Positions 34,391-47,600 are shown, counted from the stretch's first letter. The stretch is 64,000 nucleotides of DNA from Hevea brasiliensis (GCF_030052815.1 NC_079498.1:72774992-72838991), one strand, 5' to 3'. The notes: generated from the letters alone by a model not told the origin. Numbers and translations are program-made.

Positions 34391-37300
34391 ACTCATCTTC
34401 AACCTTGAATCACCACATTGCCGAATTATATTCTCTCTCAAAGGAAAACTCCATGGATGTCCCAACCAAGCTTTCTCTCTCCATGATCCAAGCTTCCCTT
34501 TGTTAAAGTTCCTTCACTAAAGTTGTTTTACACACCTTGGGCAGCATACTTGGAGCAAGAAAGATAAGTTTTGGTGAGGTTTTGAAGAACTTCAAAAGTG
34601 GTGAGTGAGTGTTTTCAATTATTGTTTCATTAAAAGTGTAACCAAGGTTGTGGGTAGTTGATTTATGGAAGAATTTTTGAAGCTTGATGTTTTAATGGAG
34701 ATGTACATTTTGGCAGCCATGGAAATTCAGTATATGTAGCTTGTTTTTACTTGTTTATGGTTGTTTAAGATGTTGATATTGATGGCAGCAAGGATATGTG
34801 TATAATGGTTTGGAATTGGATATGTAAATGGGGCATGTTCATGTGGTTAAATGATGTAAATGGACTTTGGAAAATTCTGTATTATAGTGTGCTTATTGAG
34901 AATGGTTACAAGCTGTCCAAAATGACAAAAAATGTGTTGTTAAAGGTGTTAATGGTAAGGTACAAACCAGAATTGGCATGAAGGAAGTAATTTGGTAAGT
35001 GATGAGAAGTGTGTAGTAGGGCAGTGTATGTTTTGGCTTAGAACCTTAAGTGTGTGACTCCAATTGGTATGAGACCAATTGGAGGTGAAACTAGGCACAA
35101 AATGTGCCAACTTTCATGAAGGAAGCTTACCAAAATTCTGCCTAGAAGGTAACTTGAAAAATGACCAAATCCGGATTAGTGACTTGAAAGCCTGAAAACT
35201 GACCATTTGGGCAGTAGTTAGTATTTTGACCATAACTCACTCAAAATAGGTCCAATTGACCTAAAATTTTTACCATGAATAGTTTAGACATAGATATACA
35301 ATTCTTATGAAGATACCAAAGCCCAAAAATGGCTAGAATCAAGCCAAATAGCTTACACAAGTTCAGGTACCAAAACTGGCCGAACCAAAAGTGACCTAAG
35401 CCTGCCATTTTAGTGTATTATGTCCAGCATTGGTAAATTGGCCCTATCTTGGTCTACTCAACTCAGAATGACCTGAAATTTTTCCCTGCATGCAATAGGA
35501 CATAGACCTACAAGTTTGTAGTTTGGACCGAAATCCAAAAACCGAGAGAACTAGGTCGTCTGGCTAGGTCAAAATAGTACACTAAAATCAGATAAATTGC
35601 AATAAAGTGCAATACACTTGAAAATGAAATTGGTAACATATACCAACACTAAAGGGCTCTAAAATGTGACATATTGGTAACATTGGAATTGACTCACTTA
35701 GAGTGCATCAAGAGTCAACATTATAAGTTGACTAATGAAATAAATTGAAGGGAATAGTACCAAGAAAATTTAGATATTGGATTTTATGGTTAGAAACAAA
35801 TTCATTGAGTACTGAAACACTTTAAATTGTGTGTTTCAGTTGATAAGGATATTGAGAAGCATAAAAACATTGAGTCAAGGCCTAGGAGCGACTCAAAACA
35901 GGTTTGTACACAACTAGTTTTTAACTGATTTTGTTATGAGTATTTCATATGATTAAATAACATATTTTTCTTATGTATTATGTTTAACAAGCATTGGATT
36001 TAATTCAATGATTATTGAAATTGTTGTAGTATGTATGAATTTAGCTTTGTGAAATGGTATTTCCACAAGTAATAAGCATTGTTGTGAATTGAATAAATTA
36101 TGTTTTAGAAAATTGTAATAGAACATGTTATGAATTGTGATGGGCAATTTGCATGGAAAAATGCAAATTTATGATTTAAATTGTGATGAGCATAAAAATT
36201 ATTGGATATTGGAATTGACTTGAATCGAATTGTATTGTGATTTATGCTCACTAAAAGGATTGTGATATTATTTTATATCTCACTATAGATGCTTGACTAG
36301 GTTATTACCCGTCTCTTTCATTTGTTGAGAAGACAATGGAGTTAGTTGTGTTTTGATTACCATGGTACGTGTACAGGTTTATATTCTCCTCTTATTAGAG
36401 GTTAGATCTAAGTTTTATGTTATGGCCCTTTCGGAAGATTTATTATTGTGATGTGTACTGTGCACGATGATTCATCCTCCCCGACCATAAGGAGTTAGAA
36501 TTCGATTCGACCTCCCTGACCATATGGAGTTAGAATCACCCCGAAGATGGCCCTTTCAGATTAGTCTTGCATAGTTAGTGAGATAAAGAATGACTTTTGA
36601 GATAAAGAATGGTTTTGAATAGTAAAGAATTGTGATTTCAATTATGATTTATATATAATTGATTTTGTTAGAATTGCCTAAAATGTTTGGTTGTGATTTG
36701 ATAAATTTAATTTCACGATTAAAGTCATTTCATACAAATGATTTATGTTATTAGCAATGAATAATTTGATTTTTGTAATTTGATGAGTATCCTGATTTCC
36801 AAATTATCTGCTGTAATTTTGCTAAGGTATATTGAACTATGTTTTAAGTTATAGTTGTGCACCACTGAGTTCACCACTTAGCGATAGCTTTGTATGCTGT
36901 CGCAGGTGAAAAGAGCATAGAGCAATTGAGTAAGCTTCTTTGAAGAGACATTCAGATCAGCTTCAGATATACCCATGTAAACAAGTTTTGATGTATGCAT
37001 GTAATAATATGTATGTAGATTATTTGAGCAGTTGTATAAAAACTCTTGTAAAATATTTTGGTATATAATTAAATGTAAATTATTATAAATGAAAATTTGA
37101 GATTTCATTTACATGAATAGTTTTGTAATATTAATGTTGAGTCTTGTAATCAATGAAATGTTCTTTATGATGAGATTGGTTTGAAAGTGAATTGATTTGA
37201 TTATTGAGATTTGAATTGTGAGTTGAAATGAAGTTATTAGAGTTGTATTTGAGAAAACATATTGGGAGTGTTTTCCTTTTCAGGTTTCAAGAACTGTTTT

Positions 37301-37553
37301 ATTCAAAATACAGATGGCACTCTGCCAAAATTTTTATAGATATTATTGATACTCAGATTTGTTATTTGGTTTCACTTCAATAAAAGAAAATTTTTAATAC
37401 CTGTCAATAGTGCTCACCACTGTAAAAAAGAAGTCAGAAAAGTTTTAAAATCCCTTATAGTATATCTAATGGGTTATCGATAGGCGAAGTACAGTAATTC
37501 ATTAGGTGCACTACGAGATCATGTTACATCTTACGGGGGAGTAGGGTGTGACA
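34391..37553 (+). repeat. A1 LTR, 3' part
   Basis: Diverged A-family LTR sequence from within the leader region to the LTR end. It carries donor-like GTG|GTGAGTG at 34602, the GGTCCAATTGACC module near 35240, a stem-loop at 36865-36881, the GCTGTCGCAG acceptor just after it and TTTTCAG|GTTTC at 37283. The final 110 bases match A2's LTR end with scattered differences. The inner part of the LTR is missing, lost together with the 3' half of A2. Confidence 0.75.
36865..36881 (+). other. LTR stem-loop (A1 copy)
   Basis: CTGAGTTCACCACTTAG pairs CTGAGT with ACTTAG through one G-U pair; it follows GCACCA and precedes CGATAG. Confidence 0.6.
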
Positions 37554-38748
37554 CAAATGGTCACTCATTAACTATTTAAACTTTCATTCACCAACATATG
37601 AACAAGATCGAAGTTTTTGTGTCCAAACCCTAGCTCCAATTCAAGGTTCACACAGCACATGTCAATTGGGCATACTAATCCATTTTAAATTTATGTCTAC
37701 ACATCAACACCATTTCTAAGCCATTTTAAATCCATCAAAACCATCAACTACCACTCCCATAAAGCTGGTCAAAATTCCATTCTCAATTTCACACATGATT
37801 TATCTCAATTTCTTAATTATTTGTTCATATTCAAACTAAATTTTAAGAAATAAACAAGATTAAGTAATTAACATGCACTAACCTCTTTTGGTCTCTTTAT
37901 TGGCTTGTATAAACCTTGAAATTTCTTCACTTTATGATAATCAAAACCTTGCTCTTGATGTGTGAATTAATTTTTGTGAATGATGTTTAGGGTTTTGGGG
38001 TGAGATTCGGTGAGTTATGAAGCTTTGGTAAGCTTTCAATGGTGGAATATGTATGGAGAAGAGGGAAATGGCTAAAATGGTTTGGGATGAAGAAACAAAT
38101 TGCTCTTATTAATTTTTACCTCATTTTACCTCTTTTTAATTGGTTTTTAATAGCTTGTTCAAATGTGATTGGTGGGAGCACTTTTAATGACATCATGGTG
38201 ATGTCATAATTGACATTTTATCTCATTTTCCTTTCCTTTCTTCTCTACTCATTTTCAATTTAATTTTAGCAATATTTATTCACATTTCATGTCATAATAA
38301 TTATTTACTTAACTGGACAAGTCAGCCAAAAATCACCTCTGAAGGCGAAATGACCAAAATGCCCTCCGTTTGGCATAACAGACTAAAATTGTCTATACCA
38401 ATTGAAAAATTTTACTAAATATTTTATTAGCATTCTAATGCCATAGAAACCTCAATGACTCTTCTCTGGAGTCCCAAAAATTATTTTATAAATTTTTCCC
38501 CTGGTCTAGGGCTCTTAGTTGCGAGAACCGCAACTTTTTACAGGGTTACCCATTGCTAGGGCACCGGCTCATTTAACTTGGTTGTATTTTATTTCTAAAA
38601 TTTTTTATAAATTTTTCTTGTTAATATTTGTGTTAATTATGGTTCCTCACTTTAGTTTAATTATTTTTTCAAGCGTTCTAGCTGTCCGGACCGACACTGG
38701 TCACCGGAACAGTGGAATGTACAGAGTTGCTACAGGAAGGGTGTTACA
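37554..38748 (-). repeat. Element C, 3' LTR, inner part
   Basis: Continuation of the LTR that began at 11964, from the CAAAT copy to the LTR end GTGTTACA beside C's polypurine tract. It closely matches D's LTRs over the same span, including the GGCGAAATGACCAAAATGCC block and the GGTCACCGGAACAG block. The minus strand has donor GAG|GTTAGTG at 37882 and an ATGACATCATGGTGATGTCAT inverted repeat near 38185. Confidence 0.85.
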
Positions 38749-38762
38749 ACTCTTCCCCTCTA
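38749..38762 (-). promoter_or_regulatory. C polypurine tract
   Basis: Minus-strand AGAGGGGAAGAGT abuts C's 3' LTR. D has the same tract at 43456-43468. Confidence 0.8.
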
Positions 38763-39502
38763 ATTTAAATTTCGTCCTTGAAATTTACCTGATGCAAACA
38801 GTTGAGCAAACTGTTGTCTCATCGTCTCTTTACTTTTCCATGTTGCCTTCTCGGTGTTGTGGTGCCTCCAAAGCACTTTCACCCGTGGAATCTGCTTATT
38901 CCTCAACTCTTTCACTTCCCGAGCCAGGATCCGCATGAGTTCTTCTTTATATGTCAAATCTAGTTGTACTTCAATTTCTTCCATGGAGATGATATGTGAA
39001 GGATCTGAGCAGTATCTTCTTAGCATAGACACATGGAACACATTATGGATCTTGTCTAGCTCTGATGGTAAAGCTAGCCTATAGGCCACTGGACCCACAC
39101 GTTCAATGACTTCATATGGGCCAATGAACCTAGGGCTTAACTTACCTTTTTTTCCAAACCTCAGTACATTCTTCCACGATGACACCTTGACGAACACTTT
39201 ATCACCAACCGCATATTTTATTTCTTTTCTCTTCAGGTCGGCATAGGATTTCTGTCTGTTTGAGGCAACCTTCAGATTGGCTTTGATTAGTTTTACCTTC
39301 TCCTCAGTCTGTTTCACCAGGTCTGGCCCTACCAGTTTATCTTCGCCCAATTCAGTCCAGCACACTGGAGTTCTACATTTCCTTCCATACAGTGTTTCAT
39401 ACGGGGCCATTTGGATGCTAGCTTGGTAGCTATTGTTGTATGCAAATTCTGCCAGTGGGAGGTATCTATCCCAACTTCCCCCAAATTCAATGACACAACT
39501 CC
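38760..39502 (-). pseudogene. Element C integrase C-terminus and chromodomain
   Basis: About 247 residues from LRSCVIEFGGSWD through the GPY/F module (FIGPYEVIERVGP), HNVFHVSMLRRY and a chromodomain-like end with KVLWRHHNTEKATWKSKE. The frame is open to its natural stop at 38760. Its upstream part was separated by element D at the TCAGC target (39503-39507) and continues at 48434. It differs from B's chromodomain region at many places, so C is a distinct family of the same clade. Confidence 0.9.
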
Positions 39503-40162
39503 TCAGCTGTAACACCCCTCACCCGACTATAGTATAGCCGAGCAAAGTGTGCTACATTCGGTGCCGGAGCACCCTATCTTATCTTACTTTATTCCTTTCA
39601 TAATTTGATCTCATTATATTTTAATATTAATTATTTTTCGACGGAGAAACCAAATGGAGTTTCCTATTTTATTACCATTGACGTATTTTACTATTTAATT
39701 GCTTGAAAATTTCTATAAGATTTTACAAATAAAATCTCATCAATTATTTTCATAACCATCTCATTCATATATCTCAATTTCATATTCATTTCCATGCATT
39801 ATCTATATATTTCAAATCTGTCTTCGAATCCATACAATCTCATTCATGCTCAAATCACATAAGTAAAATTTTCAAATTTCTTTAATTTACATAATTTCAT
39901 AATTTACATGATGTATAAATTAATTACATATGAAAAAGCTAATTTATTAAATTACATTACATTTCTATTAATTACCTGTTCATAATCTACATTATAATAC
40001 AATATCTAGCATTTTATACTAAATACAAAATATGATCTATATGGGCCCTATCTACATGCATTACTGAGGAGGTGACAACCTTGAATACTTCAGGCACTTC
40101 TGCAGATCTGGACTCCAAAAATCTTAGTCAAAGTACCTGCGCGAGGAAACAAATCCATCGCG

Positions 40163-40180
40163 CTAAGCATTGCTGCTTAG
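40163..40180 (-). other. LTR stem-loop (D left copy)
   Basis: CTAAGCATTGCTGCTTAG has seven-base arms CTAAGCA/TGCTTAG. The same hairpin is at 45309-45326 in the right LTR. In element sense it follows GCACCA and precedes GCGCGATGG and CCTCGCGCAG (the final CAG is CAT in the right LTR). Confidence 0.7.
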
Positions 40181-40712
40181 TGGTGCAATAATAGAACAAG
40201 AAAATAAAATATACAAATAAAGAAAGAACGAAGCATAATTTGAATATTTAAGAATTAATTTAATTTAATACAATGTGTCTAATATTAATTATCTTTTGTT
40301 CTCATTTGTTTCGCTTTGGAAGCGTTTAATTCCGAAATTCACAGTAATAATGTACGATATACAGAATTAATAAAAATACTCAATTTATATTCATATGGCA
40401 AGAGAAGGTACATTTAAAATATTTAGTTAAGTTATACCTATTTTTGCAACTCTTTTGTCATTTTACTTAACAATTTTTATGTGGTTTGGATCATTTCATA
40501 ATTGTAACTAATTCTTTTAAAGTCTTATTAACTCATTTATTTGATTTCTAATATTTTTAATTACTAATAGTCTTGATTTAGTTCAATAAATTACACTACC
40601 CAAGTAACCTACGACAGTCGACTAAATCGATAATGGTCGTTGGCACTGGACACCGCGGTGCCTCGGGCCGTCATACCATGGGACGCAGAACGTCAACCAC
40701 GTATGCAGTCAG

Positions 40713-40883
40713 TGTAACACCCTAGGCAAATCCCACATCGGCAAACCCACTAGTGATATTGTCCGCTCTGAGCCGAAGCCCTCACGGTTTTAAAACGCGT
40801 CAATAGGGGTTAGGAACCTCCATCTTATGAACCCAGCATCTCTCCCGTGTTTTGCCGATGTGGGATTTGCCTAGGGTGTTACA
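40713..40883. mobile_element. 171-bp TRIM-like insertion
   Basis: The block is bounded by perfect 33-base inverted repeats beginning TGTAACACCCTAGGCAAATC and is flanked by GTCAG (40708-40712 and 40884-40888). D's right LTR has the empty site with a single GTCAG at about 45851, so the insertion is later than D. The 5-bp duplication, the TGTAACA/TGTTACA ends and the ATCCCACATCGG and CTCACGGTTTT words resemble small LTR elements (TRIM/SMART type) common in plants; with no primer site it would be a solo LTR. A MITE is the alternative. Confidence 0.8.
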
Positions 40884-40919
40884 GTCAGTATGGCTAAAAA
40901 GCCATGATAACACATAATC

Positions 40920-40993
40920 AGGCATAAAAGCCATGAATGTTGGCATAAAGCCATGAATGCAGGCATAAAGCCATGAATACAGGCATAAAGCCT
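40920..40993 (+). repeat. Short tandem repeat in D LTR
   Basis: About 3.5 copies of a 19-20 base unit (GGCATAAAGCCATGAATGCA and variants). The same array is in the right LTR (about 45889-45961), and a diverged reverse-complement version is in G near 56600-56700. Confidence 0.8.
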
Positions 40994-43455
40994 TTCGCAG
41001 TACTGCTAAAACAATACCCTATTGGCATGCCAAACTATCCAATCTGACACACATGTTTAGGCAATACAAGGGCACATAATATCATTAAATATTAATATGT
41101 TGTGTTTTATGACTTCATTATTTCATGATAAATTTCAATTATGATTCATACATTCCTTTCTCATTTGTACATTCAAAAATCTACTTATGTAATTACAAAT
41201 TTTTATATTTCAAGTTGAGTTACTAATATTTTATGAATTCCATTTGTAATGGGCATATAAGCCCTAACTATCTATTTACATCAATTAGATGACTTATTTT
41301 TCATGTTTCTTGTAATCCATGAAAATTTCATGGACTTCAAATTTATGCTCTTAATTTCCTTTTAACAATTTTGACTAAGATGCATAGTCCACATTTGTCA
41401 TACCATTCACCTTAAGCTTAGAATTGGTTCTAGGTCTTCATCTTAATTTGCTAATTATTTTGATTACTATTCACCTTACTAGTCAACCAAAATATTGACT
41501 TTTTCATACATAATAAATTTATTGAACCTAAGTTCTCAAAGATACCACATTTTGCATTCAAAATTTGTTGGAATTAATCTCCAAATCCATTTCCAAGCTT
41601 AGCACTAAGGGGGCAGAAATTTCAGATTTTGTGCCCTAACTTCACTGTTCCATTAGGGACTGTTACATTAAGAATTTGAGGAAATGGTAAACATGAAAGT
41701 TGTTCCTTATTTTGTCTTGTTGAATTTGTTTTTTTGAATCACTCCATTTGGAGTTTTTTAGCTCCAGATATGGTCCAAAAACCACAGCTGGCCGGATTAG
41801 AGAATTGCAAAATTTACCAAATCTACAGTACCATGAACAGTGAATGCCACTGCCTTGTTGAATAGGTTCTGGTCATATTTTGGGGTAGGTTTCTTCATGA
41901 AAGTTGTTTTTCTATGTCTTATCTTGTTGCTGTAAAAATTTCAGGTCAATTGACCCATTCTACAGTGAGTTATGGCCAAATGAACAGTTACTGTTCATTT
42001 GGTCATTCTGCAGAAGCTGATTGCAGGGTATCCGGATTGGGGCCAACTTTTGGTCCTCTTGCTTTGGTCTTTTGGGCATGGTTTCTTCAGAAAAATTGTG
42101 CCATTATAAGTCTATCTTTATGTCCAATTGGCCAAACACCAATTGAATCTACACAGCCAAAGATATGGCAGTCCAAACAGGCTGGACTCACAGCCTCCCT
42201 GCTGCTGTCACTAGGCAGCCTGCCCATTTCACTTTGCCATGCAATAGTTCACTCCTAATTATGGTCAACTTACCTCAAACGGTCACTAATTGACCATTAG
42301 AATGTTCTTTAACAATTTCATAAGCAAAGTCAAATTTTCACTCCCAAACCCTAGCTCAAATTCATGGTTTTGTACAAACTACCCTAGTTAACTAACTAAA
42401 TCAATATCCTTATGTTTATATACTTTAAACATGATTTCTAGTTCACTCCAAGTCCATCAAAAACACTCAATCCTATTCCTTCCTTAGGGCAGCCGAAATT
42501 CATAGAGTACATATACATGAGTTTAGTTCATTTAATCTACCATTTCATAACAATTTCAAGTTCCTAACATGAAATAAAAGAAATACTTATATAAATAAGC
42601 ACTAACCTCACTTGAGAGCTTTTCAAGAGCTCAAATTCTTCACTTTCTTTCCTTTTCTAGGCTGCCAATCACTTTCCCAAGATGAGTGGACAAGTTTTAA
42701 TGAAGAGACCTAAGGGTTTTAGGGTAAGAAATCAAAGATTGGAAGGTATAAAAAAAATAAAAGCTATGGAGGAAGAGGAATGGATTTTCGGCTGGTGGAA
42801 GATGAAGAAGGAGACCAGAAATTTTTGGTCTATTTTTGACTCTTTTAAGTGTTTTAAGAATGCTTGTTAACTTGTGATTGGTTGGGAGTAAGTGAGTGAC
42901 ATCATGTGATGTCATTATCTTTAATTTTCTTTATTTTCTTTTCTTTTCTTTTCTACTAACTTCAAATTAATTTTTCATCAACATTAATTCATATTTTATG
43001 TCATAATAATTATTTACTCAACTGGACAAGTCGGCCAAAAATCGTCTCTGAAGGCGAAATGACCAAAATGCCCTCCGTTTGGCTTAACGGGTCAAAATTG
43101 TCTGTACCGATTGAAAAATTTTTTTAAATATTTTCTTGGAATTCTAATGCCATAGGAACCTCAATGACCCTTCTCTGGAGTCCCAAAAATTATTTTATGA
43201 ATTTTTCCCCGGGTCTAGGGCTCCTCGTTGCGAGAATCGCAACTTACCTCTGGTTACCCATCGCTTGGGTACCGGCTCGTTTAACTTGGTTGTATTTTAT
43301 TTCTAAAATTTTTTCTAAATTTTTCTTATTAATATTTGAGTTAATTATGGTTCCTGACTTTAGTTTAAATATTTTTCCGGACGTTCTAGCTGTCCGGACC
43401 GACATCGTCACCGAATAAAGAGAATGTACGGAGTTGCTACCGGGAGGGTGTTACA

Positions 43456-43643
43456 ACTCTTCCCCTCTAATTTAAATTTCATCCTCGAAATTTACTGGGT
43501 GTTTTAGGTTCTGAGATAATTCTTTTACCTTTCTATTACTCCATCTGTCTACTTCTTTTGTATATATGGTACTATTTAGTTTTTTTTTTTTTTTTTTTTT
43601 GAATCTATTATTATACACTTAGGCATATCATAAAGGAAATACT
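43456..43643. other. D polypurine tract and 3' leader
   Basis: Minus-strand AGAGGGGAAGAGT (43456-43468) is the polypurine tract. The rest, up to the end of gag, is noncoding and has a T21 run at 43580-43600. Confidence 0.75.
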
Positions 43644-44510
43644 TTACCTCAAATTCACATATGGGGCTTCTTGTTCCTCTCCGAGTTGGGTAACATTTGG
43701 AAGTGGTGTTACTGGTATACTTGGTCCTTCCACGACCTCTGTCTGGGTCCGTGGTAAATTCTTCTTAGGACAATCTTTCAGACGATGGTCTATGGCCCCA
43801 CATCTATAACAGGCTCCAGTCAATCTCCTACATTCACCTTTATGCCACTTGTTACAATGGCCACATTTTCTTGCTAATCCTGGCGCACTCACTACTTGTG
43901 TTTCTGGTTGATCTCTTCTGGGTCTAGATCTCCTACTTTGATCAGATGTTTGACTTAACTGTTCTCCCGGCCTCTTATTACTAGATTGTCCAAATTTCCT
44001 CTTTTGCTGATCACCACTCCTCTTTTGTTCCTCTTCATGAACATAGCTAATATATTTCTATCTGAACTCTATCAAAAATAATTCCCAAGTTACGTCAGTT
44101 GGTGGCACTACCTTGGTTACGACATCCCACCATCGATATGCAGCTTCTTGTAACAATGAAACTGCACACTCCAAACTCTGTTCTGGTTTGCAATGGAGCT
44201 GCTGCAAGACTCTTTCAGTCCTTTCTAACCAATACTCAGCCACTGCAGAATCGTCTTCCTTTCTACCATTGAAATCTACAGCTCCATATTTCCTAATTTT
44301 TCCTAGAGGTGATTTCCGCTGAAGCGGTGGTGGAATAACCCCAGTCATCTGTCCGAAGAATTCAGTCATCTGCTCAAACAAGGCCTGTTGGGGTTGTACA
44401 GGCACCTCTTGCACTGCTGGAGCAGGATCTCCCTGATTTCCAATATCACTCCCATTCGGGATATGACTTACTACTTCTTCTTCTACTGCCCTCTGCGATT
44501 CTGAGTCCAT
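43644..44510 (-). pseudogene. D gag with in-frame deletion and one UAG
   Basis: A single 289-codon frame from MDSESQRAVEEEV to a stop at 43644, broken only by UAG at codon 151 where relatives have Gln (FRQKYI). The first part has the gag N-terminus and capsid-like start (YGAVDFNGR, EYWLERTERVLQQLHC, AAYRWWD, TWELFLIEFR). The second half of the gag domain is missing, and the sequence joins in frame to a basic linker and two zinc knuckles, CGHCNKWHKGEC and CYRCGAIDHRLKDC. No protease or pol follows. The frame across the deletion is kept, so a shortened RNA-binding gag could once have been made. Confidence 0.85.
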
Positions 44511-44634
44511 ACCTTAACCTAAAATAACCAAGAAAACAAATCTGCATTAGTGTCACCTCAACTCATATAAATGCAATGCATGTTATGCAGACAATCTTAT
44601 TCTATCTATCTATGCCTAGGAACGCCTAAACTGC

Positions 44635-44646
44635 GCTCTAATACCA
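44635..44646 (-). promoter_or_regulatory. D primer binding site
   Basis: Minus-strand TGGTATTAGAGC differs at one position (C to T) from the initiator Met-tRNA complement seen in A2 and B. It lies five bases from the 5' LTR. Confidence 0.85.
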
Positions 44647-44651
44647 ATAAA

Positions 44652-47600
44652 TGTAATACCCCTCACCCGACTACAGTATAGCCGAGCAAAGTGTGCTACA
44701 TTCGGTGCCGGAGCACCCTATCTTATCTTACTTTATTCCTTTCATAATTTGATCTCATTATATTTTAATATTAATTATTTTTTGACGGAGAAACCAGCGG
44801 AGTTTCCCCTATTTTATTACCAGTTGACGTATTTTACTATTTACCTATTTGAAAATTTCAATAATATTTTACAAATAAAATCTCATCAATTATTTTCATA
44901 ACCATCTCATTCATATATCTCAATTTCATATTCATTTCCATGCATTATCTATATATTTCAAATCTGTCTTCGAATCCATACAATCTCATTCATGCTCAAA
45001 TCACATAAGTAAAATTTTCAAATTTCTTTAATTTACATAATTTCATAATTTACATGATGTATAAATTAATTACATATGAAAAAGCTAATTTATTAAATTA
45101 CATTACATTTCTATTAATTATCTGCTCATAATCTACATTATAATACAATATTTAGCATTTTATACTAAATACAAAATATGATCTATATGGGCCCTATCTA
45201 CATGCATTACTGAGGAGGTGACAACCTTGAATACTTCAGGCACTTCTGCAGATCTGGACTCCAAAAATCTTAGTCAAAGTACATGCGCGAGGAAACAAAT
45301 CCATCGCGCTAAGCATTGCTGCTTAGTGGTGCAATAATAGAACAAGAAAATAAAATATACAAATAAAGAAAGAACGAAGCATAATTTGAATATTTAAGAA
45401 TTAATTTAATTTAATACAATGTGTCTAATATTAATTATCTTTTGTTCTCATTTGTTTCGCTTTGGAAGCGTTTAATTCCGAAATTCACAGTAATAATGTA
45501 CGATATACAGAATTAATAAAAATACTCAATTTATATTCATATGGCAAGAGAAGGTGCATTTAAAATATTTAGTTAAGTTATACCTATTTTTGCAACTCTT
45601 TTGTCATTTTACTTAACAATTTTTATGTGGTTTGGATCATTTCATAATTGTAACTAATTCTTTTAAAGTCTTATTAACTCATTTATTTGATTTCTAATAT
45701 TTTTAATTACTAATAGTCTTGATTTAGTTCAATAAATTACACTGCCCAAGTAACCTACGACAGGCTGACTAAACTGGATAGCGGGTCGTTGGCACCGACA
45801 CCGCGCCTCGGGCCGTCATACCATGGGACGCAGAACGTCAACCACGTATGCAGTCAGTATGGCTAAAAAGTCATGATAACACATAATCAGGCATAAAAGC
45901 CATGAATGTTGGCATAAAGCCATGAATGCAGGCATAAAGCCATGAATACAGGCATAAAGCCTTTTGCAGTACTGCTAAAACAATACCCTATTGGCATGCC
46001 AAACTATCCAATCTGATACACATGTCTAGGCAATACAAGGGCACATAATATCATTAAATATTAATATGTTGTGTTTTATGACTTCATTATTTCATGATAA
46101 ATTTCAATTATGATTCATACATTCCTTTCTCATTTATACATTCAAAAATCTACTTATGTAATTACAAATTTTTATATTTCAAGTTGAGTTACTAATATTT
46201 TATGAATTCCATTTGTAATGGGCATATAAGCCCTAACTATCAATTTACATCAATTAGATGACTTATTTTTCATGTTTCCAGTAATCCATGAAAATTTCAT
46301 GGACTTCAAATTTATGCTCTTAATTTCCTTTTAACAATTTTGACTAAGATGCATAGTCCACATTTGTCATACCATTCTAAGCATTTAAGCTTAGAAATGG
46401 TTCTAGGTCTTCATCTTAATTTGCTAATTATTTTGATTACTATTCACCTTACAAGTCAACCAAAATGTTGACTTTTTCATACATAATAAATTTATTGAAC
46501 CTAAGTTCTCAAAGATACCACATTTTGCATTCAAAATTTGTTGGAATTAATCTCCAAATCCATTTCCAAGCTTAGCACTAAGGGGGCAGAAATTTCAGAT
46601 TTTGTGCCCTAAATTTACTGTTCCATTAGGGACTGTTACATTAAGAATTTGAGGAAATGGTAAACATGAAAGTTGTTCCTTATTTTGTCTAGTTGAATTT
46701 CTTTTTTTGAATCACTGCATTTGGAGTTTTGTAGCTCCAGATATGGTCCAAAAACCACAGCTGGCCGGATTAGAGAACTGCAGAATTTGCCAAATCTACA
46801 GTACCATGAATAGTGACTGCCACTGCCTTTTTGAATAGGTTCTGGTCATATTTTGGGGTAGTTTTCTTCATGAAAGTTGTTTGTCTATGTCTTATCTTGT
46901 TGCTGTAAAAATTTCAGGTCAATTGACCCATTCTACAGTGCGTTATGGCCAAATGAACAGTTACTGTTCATTTGGTCATTCTGCAGAAGCTGATTACAGG
47001 GTATCCGGATTGGGGCCAACTTTTGGTCCTCTTCCTTTGGTCTTTTGGGCATGGTTTCTTCAGAAAAATTGTGCCATTATAAGTCTAGTTTTATGTCCAA
47101 TTGGCCAAACACCAATTGAACCTACACAGCCAAAGATATGGCAGTCCAAATAGGCTGGACTCACAGCCTCCCTGCTGCTGTCACTAGGCAGCCTGCCCAT
47201 TTCACTTCTCCATGCAATAGTTCACTCCTAATTATGGTCAACTTACCTCAAATGGTCACTAATTGACCATTAGAATTTTCTTTAACAATTTCATAAGCAA
47301 AGTCAAATTTTCACTCCCAAACCCTAGCTCAAATTCATGGTTTTGTACAAACTACCCTAGTTAACTAACTAAATCAATATCCTTATGTTTATATACTTTA
47401 AACATGATTTCTAGTTCACTCCAAGTCCATCAAAAACACTCAATCCTATTCCTTCCTTAGGGCAGCCGAAATTCATAGAGTACATATACATGAGTTTAGT
47501 TCATTTAATCTACCATTTCATAACAATTTCAAGTTCCTAACATGAAATAAAAGAAATACTTATATAAATAAGCACTAACCTCACTTCAGAGCTTTTAAAG

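Larger units (their letters stand above)
13944..37553 (+). mobile_element. Solo LTR A1 with nested insertions
   Basis: A1 begins TGTAACACCCCTATGTTCGG and ends GTAGGGTGTGACA at 37553. CAAAT is present on both sides (13939-13943 and 37554-37558), and C's LTR is continuous once A1 is removed. Only LTR-type sequence belongs to A1: its start (13944-14184, repeated at 15951-16116) and its end (about 34390-37553). Everything between is later sequence: A2, element B and a short unassigned stretch. No A1 internal region is seen, so it is read as a solo LTR produced by LTR-LTR recombination before A2 arrived. Confidence 0.75.
39508..43455 (-). repeat. D 3' LTR
   Basis: 3948 bp, or 3772 without the 171-bp insertion and its duplicated GTCAG. 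Starts TGTAACACCCCTCACCCG and ends GGGTGTTACA. Minus-strand donor GAG|GTTAGTG is at 42606, and a 13-base-arm palindrome is centred at 41989. Confidence 0.95.

Noticed and set aside
40920..40993. Spaced repeats considered as a CRISPR-like array
   Set aside because: Units of 19-20 bases are head to tail without unique spacers, in plant LTR DNA. It is a minisatellite.
42682..42870. 62-residue plus-strand open frame starting MSGQVLMKRPKGF, repeated at 47655-47843
   Set aside because: It is the same position in the two LTRs of element D, on the strand opposite to the element, and has no known motif. It is simply LTR sequence present twice.
47563..47577. TATTTATATAAGTAT read as the D promoter TATA box
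   Set aside because: It lies directly downstream of the conserved splice donor in element sense and is not conserved in the other families, so it is more likely inside the proposed intron.
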